In this document: positions 45,197 through 54,882 of the stretch, in pieces
Numbering within the stretch: position 1 is the first letter of the stretch
Layout: each line of letters begins with the position of its first letter
NCBI GenBank assembly: GCA_964525165.1
Contig: CAZGGG010000004.1
Coordinates: forward strand, 1-64,000
Source: JAWLFI01 sp964525165
GTDB taxonomy: Bacteria > Bacteroidota > Bacteroidia > Chitinophagales > Saprospiraceae
Direction: 5' to 3'
Length of the DNA stretch: 64,000 bases
Made by a program: the position numbers and the translations under genes
The notes under the pieces: generated by a model
Told to the model about the DNA's origin: nothing
Databases searched by the model: none
What the model saw: the letters and a program-made list of their open reading frames with translations, nothing else

Positions 45197-45414
45197 TTAG
45201 AACTTTGTAGCGAAGCTCTGAATAGCTGATTTAAGCAAGGCCTGACGAAGGAGCATAGCCCTAGCTATGCAACTGAGGAACAACGAAGCTTAAATCAAGT
45301 AGTAATCATAAATTCATTTTTATCTAGAAGAAATGAGTTCAATGCAAAATCGGTCACTTCATTCGTCCAATGTGCTATTCTGGGCTGCAGTAAATTTTCT
45401 AATGCATGATTTGG
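45197..45414 (+). repeat. Diverged intergenic repeat, copy B, with palindromic insert
   Basis: Left end 45197-45218 and right end 45392-45414 match copy A (20/22 and 22/23). Copy B has a 69-bp insert where copy A has only about nine bases: GATTTAAGC (45228-45236) and GCTTAAATC (45288-45296) are perfect inverted repeats, with an inner perfect GCATAGC/GCTATGC hairpin (45253-45259 / 45264-45270). It lies in the 352-nt gap between the 3' end of sprA and the 5' end of the kinase gene. The rest of that gap shows nothing recognisable. Confidence 0.6.
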
Positions 45415-45424
45415 GTTATAAGCT

Positions 45425-48400
45425 CTAGTTCAGGTTAAATCGCACCCTCAAGCCTCCTCTTGCATTAGTGATCGGAAAGGATAAGGAAGTTTTTGGTACC
45501 GTTCGATTGTAATCTAAAAATGCACTCAACGTCAGATTTTTGTTGATATCATAATCCACAGAAGGATTGATTCTGAAGGACTCCAAACCTCTTGTTGGGG
45601 TAGGTTCTGAAGTTGCATCAATTTCATATGCAAAGGTGACGTCATCTCTGTAAGAGAAGTTGACATTGATCCTCATTTGATTCCCTCTGCTAGCTCCTTG
45701 AGACTGCTGTCCTTGCGTATTTCGGCTTTTGCGGCCTGAGCCTCCGCGATTTCGTCCCCTTTCTTTCTTCTTGCCAAAATTCAAGAAGCCAATATTGACA
45801 TTATCCAGGGTATAGCCGAATCCAAAGGTGTATTCCAAAGACTTCGTTTCAAACAGTTTGGTGTCTGAAAAGCTTAGTGCCAGATTTCTCGCACGAGTCA
45901 TGGAGAAATTCATTTGAATATCGTTTTGGGTCTGAATATCTATCCCCAATAAAGGATTGAATCGCTCGTCAATGACGACTTCCGGAATTACAAAACGAGC
46001 ATAATAGTTGGCTTCTTCGTCTTTGTTGTTGTCCTCTCTGATGATTCCATCCTGATCGGAATCATAGGCCGCATTTCGCTGAAAAGAATTCACGGTCAAT
46101 GTGCTTTGATAGCCGTGGCTGATTCTTACATTTCGGAAAATTTGATCCAAATATGGAAGCCGCGACAAGCCATTCCACTGAATACTCCAGTTGGGTCGAG
46201 GAACCGTATTGAAAATATCAAGGTTTGCGGTCAGCGGATTCTCACCGGTATAGGTGGCAATAAAAGCCGGAATCAAGACGTCTTGTTGCTTTCTTCCAAA
46301 TCCATCCTTATAGTTCCCTCCATCTTGTTCATGAGCATCTCCGTCAGGATATAATCGGTTGGAGATAATCGTTCTGTTATCCTGGAAGTTATTGAATAGT
46401 TCGATCAACTGATCATTACCATCCCGGAACAAGGTATTTAAGGCTAGATAGGAAACGGTATAAGAACCATATTCATTTCTGGGGCTGTAGGCATAATTAG
46501 CCAGCTCAAAATCTCTGTAAGGGTCAGCCACCGGCACGCTGTCATTTTTAAATAAGGCCGTAGAGGTTCTGGAAAAAGACTTATTCATGCTCACATCGAT
46601 CCTAAAGTCGTTCCAAGGTTCAATGTTGACTTCTCCATTCCACTGCTCCGTGTAACCATTAATGACTTCTTGAGAAAGGAATCGACTTGCCGTAAACCAG
46701 CCTTGTTCTTGTGCAGACTGAAACAACCAATCTCGACTAGGTGTGAAACCAAGAGCGTATTCCCATCCCGGCGCTTGCAAGCCATTCCCTTGTCCGAACA
46801 GCTCTGCTTGTGGCATAAAACCGGGCGTGGAATTCGTATAATTTCTTTGCCAGTTGAACTGAGCTCTTCTGAGCATCATCAAGGGTCGGATCAACAATCG
46901 CTCCGCAATACCCGGACCGGATCGTTCATTGGTGCGGGACCTTCCTCCTGTGGCGTTTCCTCCTTTGCCGGATGAACGCCCGCCCCTACGCGAACTAGAA
47001 CTTGTTCTTCGTGCGCCTTGATTGAGTGATCTCAAATACTTGGACTTATTGTATAAACGCTCAAAATTCAAGTTGGCATTGACCTGCTGCCGCTGTCCAT
47101 TTTGAATCACATTTCCTAAGGAATCTATGTTAATCGGTGCAGCAGCCCATCCATAATTTGCATTCGCCTGCGCCCGAACATCCACAAAATCCAGGAATGG
47201 GAAATTCCTGAAAGGGATATTCCATGCCAAAGCGAGCGTATGACTATAATTTTTAGGGCGACCAAAATCCTGAATGTTATTCCATCGATAAGTATTAGGA
47301 TCTATGTCTATCGTATCTCCTCTGAAATCTACATTATTTTGATCCAATTCATCAATGGTTGCAAAATGGGTCGCATTGAAATTCAATCGTAAACTCCGGG
47401 TAAAGTCCCAGGTCATATTGTAGGTTCTGTCCCAGGTAAATCGGCGATCAAACCAGGTTGAAAACTCCGGATTAGAGAATCGGTATCGTCTCACATTGAT
47501 ATATCGATCAACCACGGTACTAAAACCAAATGAGTTGGGTAATGGATTTAGATGTAAATTCTTAATAAAGCCCAGATACTTGCCATTTTTGATCACATCC
47601 TTAAATGGCTCAATATAGAGGGGTGTATAAGCGTATTGGTAGTCTAAAGAAGCTGTATGATTCCTTGTATTATCCAATTCGATAATGGGATCCGTATGAT
47701 CTGCTTCTGTAAAGGCATAGGAGACACTGAAATTCTCAATATCCCAGGGCATGGGCTTTCGCTGTTTGGCTTGTCCTCCGCCTCCGGTTTGTGGCCCGGT
47801 CCCTCCAGTCCTGCGAATACCACCTCCGGGAGGCCCTCCTGCCGGTCCACCCCGTCCGCCACCTTGCGAATTGCGGTCATACCTTACATTCGTAAAGTTG
47901 ATACTGGTGATGCGCGTCTTATCGAGTGCCTGGTCCCGAATGGAATCGCGTTCCTGACGATCATTGATCGCATTCAGCTTATCTTTCAACTCAATATCCA
48001 GATCATACGGGTCAAACTGAGGGGTTTTACGCGTATTTGAAAACTGAGCATAAAACGGTAATTGTAATCCTGAATTCTCGCCCAGCAATTTACCCAATTG
48101 CAAATTTGTAGCTACGTCATACTGAAGAATCGCTTCCCTGGAACGTTCCTGCAATTTCTGACTGATTCCGCCCCATCCAATACTGGAAACAGAACCGGAA
48201 AAAGATACATTTCCAAAATCTGCCAATTGCATATCCACTCTGGCTAAAGCAGCGGTTCCCCCTTTTCTGCTTAATCCGGTAACCCGGAGTTCATTCGCCC
48301 AAATTTCAGCACATACCGGTCCCTTCCCATCGTCTTTGTTTCGGATACCAATCATAAACCCTTTGACAAAACCGAGGTTCGGATTCCCTTTTACCTTGAT

Positions 48401-51400
48401 GGTGTGGTTCGGATTTTCAAAACCGGCTCTACGGTATTCTTGATTATTGGGGAAACTTGAACTATTTCGTTCATTTTTTAACTGAATCAATTGCTGTAAG
48501 GCAAAATCGAATTCATTTTGATCCGGCCAGACTACAGCTGCACTCCTTCGATCTGTCATGGAAATTTCCTGTGACATCGTCAATGGAATCTCGTATTCAT
48601 AGTAATTCTGGGTATAATCGCTACCCATTCTCAAGAAGATAGAAAGGTCTCCACTTTCCAGCATGTCAGGGCTTTCTGCGTGGATAAACATCTTCAATCG
48701 CTCATATAATCGGAGATCTCGCTGATCATTTCTAAATACAGCCCGGGCATCACCATCCTTTAAATTGCAAACCTCAATCGCCAAAGAAGACTCATTCAAG
48801 AAAGCATTCTGGAAGGTCGCCTGGAAGTTTTGTTCTCTTTGTATGCCTTCCGGCAAAACATAATTGTAGGGTATCTTTTCAGAATTCTCCTCAATCCCCA
48901 CAGCATTGATAGAGAAGGTGGTATTATCTACCGGCGGATCTATACTTGGACCACTCTCCGATAATAAGTTCGATCTTAAAAATCTACGCCATGAGTTCCG
49001 CACCAAGTCCAAAGTGGCAAATCTTAGAGTAATTTGCTCATCAAAACCGGTCAAATACATCCGCATAAACCGAATAGACCTAAAATCCTGAATGGAACCA
49101 ATTTTTTCATCAAACTCAGAAATCGGAACTACAAAACGATACCAAACCTCTCCTCTTCCCCGGGTGGTGATGGTGTCTGTGATGAATTCTGACAACTGCA
49201 GGTTTCCGGGTCTCGCCGGGTCCTGGAAGATGGGAATTTTATATTGGAAATATCCTTCAATTCGATCAGAAGTAAAGTCTCTGTTGATATCTTCCGTAGA
49301 AGGGAAGAAGGTAAAGGAAGTAGCAAATCTTTGGTTGTCACTTTGAGCCGGAGAATTGGATTCCGGGTGGTTAAATCGCTTATATCGCGCTAGTGTCCCG
49401 ATATTGGGTTGATTCTCAAAAGACTCGTCCAGGAAGTGAAGGTAGTTATCGTTGGCAGGGTCATCAGAAACATCTATTCCCGCGGCTGCCATCGCTTGTA
49501 TGTAGTCACTGAGAAATTCATTTTCCAATGAGTCATTCATCCCGTCCAGCCCCACGTCTTGTACTTCACGAACCGCCGGATCATTATCAAAAGCATTCAC
49601 AAAAGGCACTTGCAAGGGTACGGTTCCCAGATTGGTGGTCTCCAATCCAACTTGCTGCCCAGGTCGTGGCAGTCCTTGTTCGAAAGCTGCGCGACCATCT
49701 TTTAATATATCTTCAGAGATGTTTCCAAGCTCAATGTATAAATACCCACCATTAGCAGGTCTTGGATTCTCATTCGTAGCGATAAACGGATTCAGCATCC
49801 AGAATTCTACATACTCAATATTACTTGCCTGGAAATCATTGACGGTAAGGCCCCTCATAATTCCACCCCATCGACTTTGCGGATCGAGCAATCGTCCGGC
49901 TTCATCAACTCCCGCGGAATAGGCAGTTCCTCCGGGCACATCGTAGTTATATGGCCCTTTCTCCCTCGGATAATAAGTAACATCCAGAGGTCGGAAAATA
50001 TTCAATCCGGGCTGTAAAGTACGATTGGGAAATATTTCGTTCTGGTCAACGATCCGTGTGTATGGATTCTGCTGATCAGAACCAATATTACGATCAATTC
50101 GATACCAATTAATCAAAGCCCTGTTGGCGCCGATCCGTCGGTCATCATTTAGACTAGACTCCGGAAACATATTATTCTCCGGGATACTGGCCAATGTCCA
50201 CCGATCCTGTGGCTGAGTGATATCAATTCGAGCAGCAGTTCCTTCAAAGTCGTCGATATAGACGGATCCTTGCTCGTCTCCATTCAATTCAATAGCTCTC
50301 GAAAAACCAGGGATCAATGCGGCACCTTCCACATAGGCAGAAACGGTAGATTTTTCTTTTGTCGAAATACCCGGCAACGCGTCTACCGCTTTCGTCAGCC
50401 ACGGCGCCTCATCGGTATAACTTGCATCTAAGCCTAATACTCGGTTATTAATAGGATCTTCTCCAATATTCACTTTTTGCGTGATCGGTCTTTCCCATAA
50501 ATGCATGTAGGTACCCCCCAAGGTAATCTGATCAGACAATTCATAATCCGCCCGCAAGCCAATCATGTTTCGATTCTGGAAACTGAACAGTGAGTTGTCC
50601 TCGAAACTAATATTGATTGGAACACCGGAGGCCAAATAAGACTCATTAAGAATCCTCAATCGACCAATGGAGTAGTCCACTTCATAATCTACCCCTTCTA
50701 CCAATTGCTTTCCACCGGCGGACACGCGAACAGATCCTTCCGGAATATTAAATGCTCCCAGGGAAATATCTGCCTGCACCGAGGATTCAAATTTCCCTTT
50801 CAGCAAGAACCGGTTTTTCTCTTGATACTCACCGGCCACAAATTTGGTGGAGTCATATAATTCCTGGTATTCGTATCTATTGTAGGTGGCATCGTCATTG
50901 AGGGCTTCCTGCAGACTGGTACCAAAAGGCTCCAGAACCGGGAAGAAGACTTTTCCTGTTTGTGGATTGATCGTGACCCCTGGAACAAAGTCAAACCGGC
51001 CATCCGGCTGCGGATCACTTTGCGCATTCAACTGGTCTAAGTTGAAAAGTTGTAACAAGGGGCGTCCCAAATTTCCGGGCTCCGGTAAGAATCGCTTGAA
51101 TCCTTCTCCCGGGTCATCATAAAAGATGTCTAGATTAAATGTAGACGAATTGACTTGATAGGCACCTACATTATAGACGTTTTTCATCATCAGGTCCCAA
51201 AGGGCGTTTCGAACGTCCGGAGTAGCCGTTTTCAACATCTTTACAAATAGGACCTTCGTACTATCACTTTCAGACTCTGTAGAAAATTGACCAATCCTGT
51301 AAGTCTGACCATTATAATCATATTCAATGGCTACGGCCAAGACTTCCTCTTGTCGCAAAGGAGTATTTAATGAGAGCACCCCTAACTGAGGATTTAGGGT

Positions 51401-52759
51401 ATATTCATTCTCCCTTAGCCGCTGGGCACGCTTTACTTCAAAATCCCGACCGGTTTCCAATTCATACTTGTTGGATAAAGTCGGAATGGCGGTTGCAGAA
51501 TTCTGAGCCGGTGCGTCATTCGTAATCAACTCATATATTCTGTTGGCTGCATTGTCCGGGAGGACATCCCTTCCTGTAATATCTCTTAAATTGACCGGTG
51601 GATTGGGAATTCTATAACGATCGGCCGAACGAGTGATCAATCTTTCAGGTTCCCCTAAATCGGCAATCGCCACAATATCTCTTAGACGCTCCGTCTCATT
51701 TTGAATGTTCGTTCTCCACACCTCGATACGGTTCACCTTGAACAAGGTATTGATCTGCGGAAGATTGGAAAGTGCCTTTTCGTAGGTTTCACGGTTAAAG
51801 TGTGTCAGGAAGAAGTGACGGTTCTCGTCATAATCATCTACGCGCACTTCAAACTGCTGGACTTGGCTCCCACCCTGCACCGTTATGTTCTGTTGACGGG
51901 ATCTTTGCTGTGAGGCAATCGCCGTTAATCGCAGATAGCCAAATTGCAACTCGGTTTTAATCCCAAACAAAGATTGACTTCCTTGAATCAGGTCCGAACG
52001 TAAAGGCAGGGATACGTTACCTGCTTCTATATTCTTTAAAATATCATCCTCGGAAAACTTTTCACTGTCGAATTTTAGTTTCAACTGATTCTCAAAGTCA
52101 AATTGGGATTGCGTATTATAATTAGTCGACAAGGTAAGTTTCTCACCTATTTGACCGGTAACATTCAATCGAATATCCATATCAAAGTCAAATCCCGCTT
52201 GGGTTTGCTGCTGAATAGGAAGGGCCGGATTATCAATTTTCTGATAAAAACCACCAAACGTCAAATCAATATTACCCTGGGGCTGTATGCTCACTTGGTT
52301 TCCACCAAATAAGCGGTCAATCAGGTTGACGTCCTTGGTGTATTGCTCGAGCGGATCTTCAGAACTATTGAATGCAGACTTTCCTGTAGACACGCCTGCT
52401 AATCGGGCAAAGTAATCGCGCTCTTGTTGTTGGGCTTTCCATTCCAGGTACTCCCCATAGGTCATATAGGTCGGCGTACGGTAATAGTCATCGCCGATTT
52501 TCTCTGTAATGTAATATCGTCCAGTGGTCGGGTCATATTCCACCGTCTGATCCACCACTTTAGGGTCGCTTAGGTCAAATGGATTTCTGGGGTTAGAATT
52601 AATAAATGGATCCTCTCTGTCTCTCAACGGAATGGTATCTGACAAAGCAGACGTATGGCTGATCCCTTTAGGCTCCAAGGAACTGCTCGACTTGGCTTGT
52701 AATGCAAATCCCAGCATACAAAGCACACCCGTGAAAAGCGCCGACGACTTTAATATCAT
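45425..52759 (-). CDS. sprA: Type IX secretion translocon protein SprA
   Basis: A 2,444-residue outer-membrane protein with a signal peptide (MILKSSALFTGVLCMLGFALQA). SprA forms the very large beta-barrel through which T9SS cargo leaves the cell and is needed for gliding. Family-typical segments are DPTTGRYYITEKIGDDYYRTPTYMT and LTLSTNYNTQSQFDFENQLKLKF in the N-terminal region and a C-terminal strand ending NARGGLRVRFNLN. Three low-complexity, Gly/Arg/Ser-rich insertions occur at about residues 1627-1670, 1911-1948 and 2325-2360. ruvA precedes it, as in other Bacteroidota. Length is close to the 2,400-residue norm. Confidence 0.97.
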   Translation of the reverse strand: MILKSSALFTGVLCMLGFALQAKSSSSLEPKGISHTSALSDTIPLRDREDPFINSNPRNPFDLSDPKVVDQTVEYDPTTGRYYITEKIGDDYYRTPTYMTYGEYLEWKAQQQERDYFARLAGVSTGKSAFNSSEDPLEQYTKDVNLIDRLFGGNQVSIQPQGNIDLTFGGFYQKIDNPALPIQQQTQAGFDFDMDIRLNVTGQIGEKLTLSTNYNTQSQFDFENQLKLKFDSEKFSEDDILKNIEAGNVSLPLRSDLIQGSQSLFGIKTELQFGYLRLTAIASQQRSRQQNITVQGGSQVQQFEVRVDDYDENRHFFLTHFNRETYEKALSNLPQINTLFKVNRIEVWRTNIQNETERLRDIVAIADLGEPERLITRSADRYRIPNPPVNLRDITGRDVLPDNAANRIYELITNDAPAQNSATAIPTLSNKYELETGRDFEVKRAQRLRENEYTLNPQLGVLSLNTPLRQEEVLAVAIEYDYNGQTYRIGQFSTESESDSTKVLFVKMLKTATPDVRNALWDLMMKNVYNVGAYQVNSSTFNLDIFYDDPGEGFKRFLPEPGNLGRPLLQLFNLDQLNAQSDPQPDGRFDFVPGVTINPQTGKVFFPVLEPFGTSLQEALNDDATYNRYEYQELYDSTKFVAGEYQEKNRFLLKGKFESSVQADISLGAFNIPEGSVRVSAGGKQLVEGVDYEVDYSIGRLRILNESYLASGVPINISFEDNSLFSFQNRNMIGLRADYELSDQITLGGTYMHLWERPITQKVNIGEDPINNRVLGLDASYTDEAPWLTKAVDALPGISTKEKSTVSAYVEGAALIPGFSRAIELNGDEQGSVYIDDFEGTAARIDITQPQDRWTLASIPENNMFPESSLNDDRRIGANRALINWYRIDRNIGSDQQNPYTRIVDQNEIFPNRTLQPGLNIFRPLDVTYYPREKGPYNYDVPGGTAYSAGVDEAGRLLDPQSRWGGIMRGLTVNDFQASNIEYVEFWMLNPFIATNENPRPANGGYLYIELGNISEDILKDGRAAFEQGLPRPGQQVGLETTNLGTVPLQVPFVNAFDNDPAVREVQDVGLDGMNDSLENEFLSDYIQAMAAAGIDVSDDPANDNYLHFLDESFENQPNIGTLARYKRFNHPESNSPAQSDNQRFATSFTFFPSTEDINRDFTSDRIEGYFQYKIPIFQDPARPGNLQLSEFITDTITTRGRGEVWYRFVVPISEFDEKIGSIQDFRSIRFMRMYLTGFDEQITLRFATLDLVRNSWRRFLRSNLLSESGPSIDPPVDNTTFSINAVGIEENSEKIPYNYVLPEGIQREQNFQATFQNAFLNESSLAIEVCNLKDGDARAVFRNDQRDLRLYERLKMFIHAESPDMLESGDLSIFLRMGSDYTQNYYEYEIPLTMSQEISMTDRRSAAVVWPDQNEFDFALQQLIQLKNERNSSSFPNNQEYRRAGFENPNHTIKVKGNPNLGFVKGFMIGIRNKDDGKGPVCAEIWANELRVTGLSRKGGTAALARVDMQLADFGNVSFSGSVSSIGWGGISQKLQERSREAILQYDVATNLQLGKLLGENSGLQLPFYAQFSNTRKTPQFDPYDLDIELKDKLNAINDRQERDSIRDQALDKTRITSINFTNVRYDRNSQGGGRGGPAGGPPGGGIRRTGGTGPQTGGGGQAKQRKPMPWDIENFSVSYAFTEADHTDPIIELDNTRNHTASLDYQYAYTPLYIEPFKDVIKNGKYLGFIKNLHLNPLPNSFGFSTVVDRYINVRRYRFSNPEFSTWFDRRFTWDRTYNMTWDFTRSLRLNFNATHFATIDELDQNNVDFRGDTIDIDPNTYRWNNIQDFGRPKNYSHTLALAWNIPFRNFPFLDFVDVRAQANANYGWAAAPINIDSLGNVIQNGQRQQVNANLNFERLYNKSKYLRSLNQGARRTSSSSRRGGRSSGKGGNATGGRSRTNERSGPGIAERLLIRPLMMLRRAQFNWQRNYTNSTPGFMPQAELFGQGNGLQAPGWEYALGFTPSRDWLFQSAQEQGWFTASRFLSQEVINGYTEQWNGEVNIEPWNDFRIDVSMNKSFSRTSTALFKNDSVPVADPYRDFELANYAYSPRNEYGSYTVSYLALNTLFRDGNDQLIELFNNFQDNRTIISNRLYPDGDAHEQDGGNYKDGFGRKQQDVLIPAFIATYTGENPLTANLDIFNTVPRPNWSIQWNGLSRLPYLDQIFRNVRISHGYQSTLTVNSFQRNAAYDSDQDGIIREDNNKDEEANYYARFVIPEVVIDERFNPLLGIDIQTQNDIQMNFSMTRARNLALSFSDTKLFETKSLEYTFGFGYTLDNVNIGFLNFGKKKERGRNRGGSGRKSRNTQGQQSQGASRGNQMRINVNFSYRDDVTFAYEIDATSEPTPTRGLESFRINPSVDYDINKNLTLSAFLDYNRTVPKTSLSFPITNARGGLRVRFNLN

Positions 52760-52863
52760 ACCTCTACTTCAATCTTGATTTAGTAACGCTTGCTCGTATA
52801 TGTGCTACTCGATAGGATTTGTTTTTATTCTTTTGCCTAGATGGTCGAACCGAAAGGCGGACG

Positions 52864-52871
52864 CAAATATA
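52864..52871 (-). promoter_or_regulatory. -7 box TATATTTG upstream of sprA
   Basis: Perfect TAnnTTTG on the minus strand, 105-112 nt before the sprA ATG. A TTTC at the -33 position (17-nt spacer) is only a partial match. It implies that sprA can be transcribed apart from ruvA. Confidence 0.35.
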
Positions 52872-52885
52872 AAGGTCTTTTTATT

Positions 52886-53473
52886 TTACGAAAGCATTTT
52901 AAGTCCCTCTTTAATATACTCTTCCACTGTTTGTGCTTTTTGCTCTTGTCGGATCTTCTGTATGGCCTTTCTTACCTGACCTTGTTGAAAACCTAACGCA
53001 ATCAGAGCAGAAAACGCTTCTTGCGAGGCAGTATTGCCCGAACTTTGATTTGTTAACACTTCCGAAACTTCCGTTCGATCAATTTTATCTTTGAGATCAA
53101 TGATAATTCGCTTTGCTGTTTTGGGCCCAATTCCCTTGACAGCTTTGAACGAGCTTACATCTTCATGCGCCACTGCATCCTGTACCTCCTCCGGCCTCAT
53201 AGAAGACAAGATTAATCTTGCTGTATTCGTCCCGATGCCATTTACCTTGATCAGTAATTCAAAAATGTCTCTTTCAGCACGATCCGCAAAGCCGTATAAA
53301 GCCATGATATCTTCCTTCACATGCAAATATGTCAATAATTGTGCCTTCTCTTCTTTCTCTATCGCTGCATATGTATGTAAGGAAATATTCAAGCGATACC
53401 CCACTCCACCGGTTTCCACCACCACATAGGTGGGATGCTTCACTGTAATCGCTCCTTTGACATATTCGTACAT
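52886..53473 (-). CDS. ruvA: Holliday junction branch-migration protein RuvA
   Basis: A 195-residue DNA-junction-binding subunit of RuvAB. The N-terminal OB fold (MYEYVKGAITVKHPTYVVVETGGVGYRL), two helix-hairpin-helix motifs (LIKVNGIGTNTARLILS, FKAVKGIGPKTAKRIIIDLKDKI) and the small C-terminal domain (EAFSALIALGFQQGQVRKAIQKI) are all present. No ruvB or ruvC is nearby. The stop lies 127 nt upstream of sprA. Confidence 0.97.
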   Translation of the reverse strand: MYEYVKGAITVKHPTYVVVETGGVGYRLNISLHTYAAIEKEEKAQLLTYLHVKEDIMALYGFADRAERDIFELLIKVNGIGTNTARLILSSMRPEEVQDAVAHEDVSSFKAVKGIGPKTAKRIIIDLKDKIDRTEVSEVLTNQSSGNTASQEAFSALIALGFQQGQVRKAIQKIRQEQKAQTVEEYIKEGLKMLS

Positions 53474-53591
53474 ATATTACAAATTATCGTTATGCGAAAG
53501 TATATAAAAGTCAGCAATATTTCTAAGAAGCACCTCTAAATATGCAAATGGTGCAGGCTTTTTATCTTTGGAGCATCAAATATCAAATGAG

Positions 53592-54875
53592 ATGAAGATT
53601 CTAATACTAGGCAGTGGCGCACGTGAACATGCGATAGGATGGAAGCTATTGCAAAGTCCTAAAGCGGAAGCCCTCTTCTTTGCCCCGGGGAATGCGGGAA
53701 CCTCTGCTCTTGGGAAAAACCTCGATTTGTCCATGAAGGATGATGACCAATTGACACAATTTATGCTTGATCAGGGTATCGGAATGCTGGTCATTGGACC
53801 TGAAGCACCTTTGGTGGATGGTTTAGTCGATCGCCTTTCGGCAAAAAAGGAATTGAGTCACCTTAAAATAATCGGTCCCACACAAGCAGGAGCGCAATTG
53901 GAAGGGAGCAAAGCTTTTGCGAAAGCATTTATGGAAGAACAGCATATTCCTACAGCCGCTTACGCCCAATTTGGTTCTGACGAAGAAGATCAAGCCCTTG
54001 AATATATCTCCGGCATGGAAACCCCTATTGTGCTCAAAGCAGATGGATTAGCTGCCGGAAAAGGCGTATTAATTTGTCATTCGCACGAGGAGGCCAAAGA
54101 AGAATGTAAAGCAATGCTTGACGGCAAATTTGGGGCAGCAAGTGCTAAGCTTGTCATAGAGGAGTTTATGGATGGTATCGAGTTTTCGGTCTTTGTGCTG
54201 ACCGATGGCACCCATTACCAAATCCTGCCGGTAGCCAAAGACTATAAAAGGATAGGTGAAGGAGATACCGGCCTCAATACAGGGGGAATGGGATCTGTAT
54301 CGCCTGTGCCATTCGTGGATGAAGCCATGATGCAAAAAGTAAAAGAGGAAGTCATCGAACCTACCCTAGACGGCCTTCAAAAAAGAGGGATTACTTATAA
54401 AGGATTCATTTTTATCGGGCTCATGAACGAAAATGGACAACCTAAAGTGGTAGAATATAATTGCCGAATGGGGGATCCTGAAACACAGGTAGTCATGAGT
54501 CGATTGGATACAGACCTGATGGATCTTTTGTCCGCTTGTGCGGATGGCACGCTCGATTCCTTTACCGTAAGGGAAACCCAAGATCATGCCGTTTGTATTG
54601 TACTGGCCAGTGGAGGCTACCCTCTTTCATACGAAAAAGGAAAGAGCATCTCGCTTCATGAAGCGGATGAAAAGCCCGCCATTCATATTTTCCACGCAGG
54701 TACACGATCGGAAGAAGGACAACTCCTCACCCATGGGGGAAGAGTGCTGTCTGTTGTTGGAAAAGGTACTACCTTTGCGGAAGCAAAAAATGCAGCTTAC
54801 GAGGCTGCTGAAAAAATATCATTCGATAGAAAATATTTTCGATCAGATATCGGTTTCGATCTCGATGAAAACTAA
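53592..54875 (+). CDS. purD: Phosphoribosylamine-glycine ligase (GAR synthetase)
   Basis: A 427-residue ATP-grasp enzyme of purine synthesis, joining glycine to phosphoribosylamine. I use ATG 53592 (MKILILGSGAREHAIGWKL), because the TTG at 53568 adds eight non-conserved residues. Conserved parts are FFAPGNAGT, VIGPEAPLVDGLVD, LKADGLAAGKGVLIC, EEFMDGIEFSVFVL, GDTGLNTGGMGSVSPVPF and EYNCRMGDPETQVVM. Standard length. It is followed 7 nt later by a parvulin gene, so these start one transcript. Confidence 0.96.
   Translation: MKILILGSGAREHAIGWKLLQSPKAEALFFAPGNAGTSALGKNLDLSMKDDDQLTQFMLDQGIGMLVIGPEAPLVDGLVDRLSAKKELSHLKIIGPTQAGAQLEGSKAFAKAFMEEQHIPTAAYAQFGSDEEDQALEYISGMETPIVLKADGLAAGKGVLICHSHEEAKEECKAMLDGKFGAASAKLVIEEFMDGIEFSVFVLTDGTHYQILPVAKDYKRIGEGDTGLNTGGMGSVSPVPFVDEAMMQKVKEEVIEPTLDGLQKRGITYKGFIFIGLMNENGQPKVVEYNCRMGDPETQVVMSRLDTDLMDLLSACADGTLDSFTVRETQDHAVCIVLASGGYPLSYEKGKSISLHEADEKPAIHIFHAGTRSEEGQLLTHGGRVLSVVGKGTTFAEAKNAAYEAAEKISFDRKYFRSDIGFDLDEN
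53834..53845 (+). repeat. Copy of 12-mer CCTTTCGGCAAA (inside purD)
   Basis: Exact copy in purD, read as part of RLSAKKE. See findings. Confidence 0.7.
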
Positions 54876-54882
54876 CTATATC

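Noticed and set aside
45197..45414. A tRNA or other classic structured RNA in the sprA-kinase gap
   Set aside because: The folding seen is nested inverted repeats without a tRNA cloverleaf or known RNA motif.
54586..54882. A 99-codon N-terminal extension of the parvulin gene
   Set aside because: It lies out of frame inside purD and precedes a clear signal peptide at ATG 54883.
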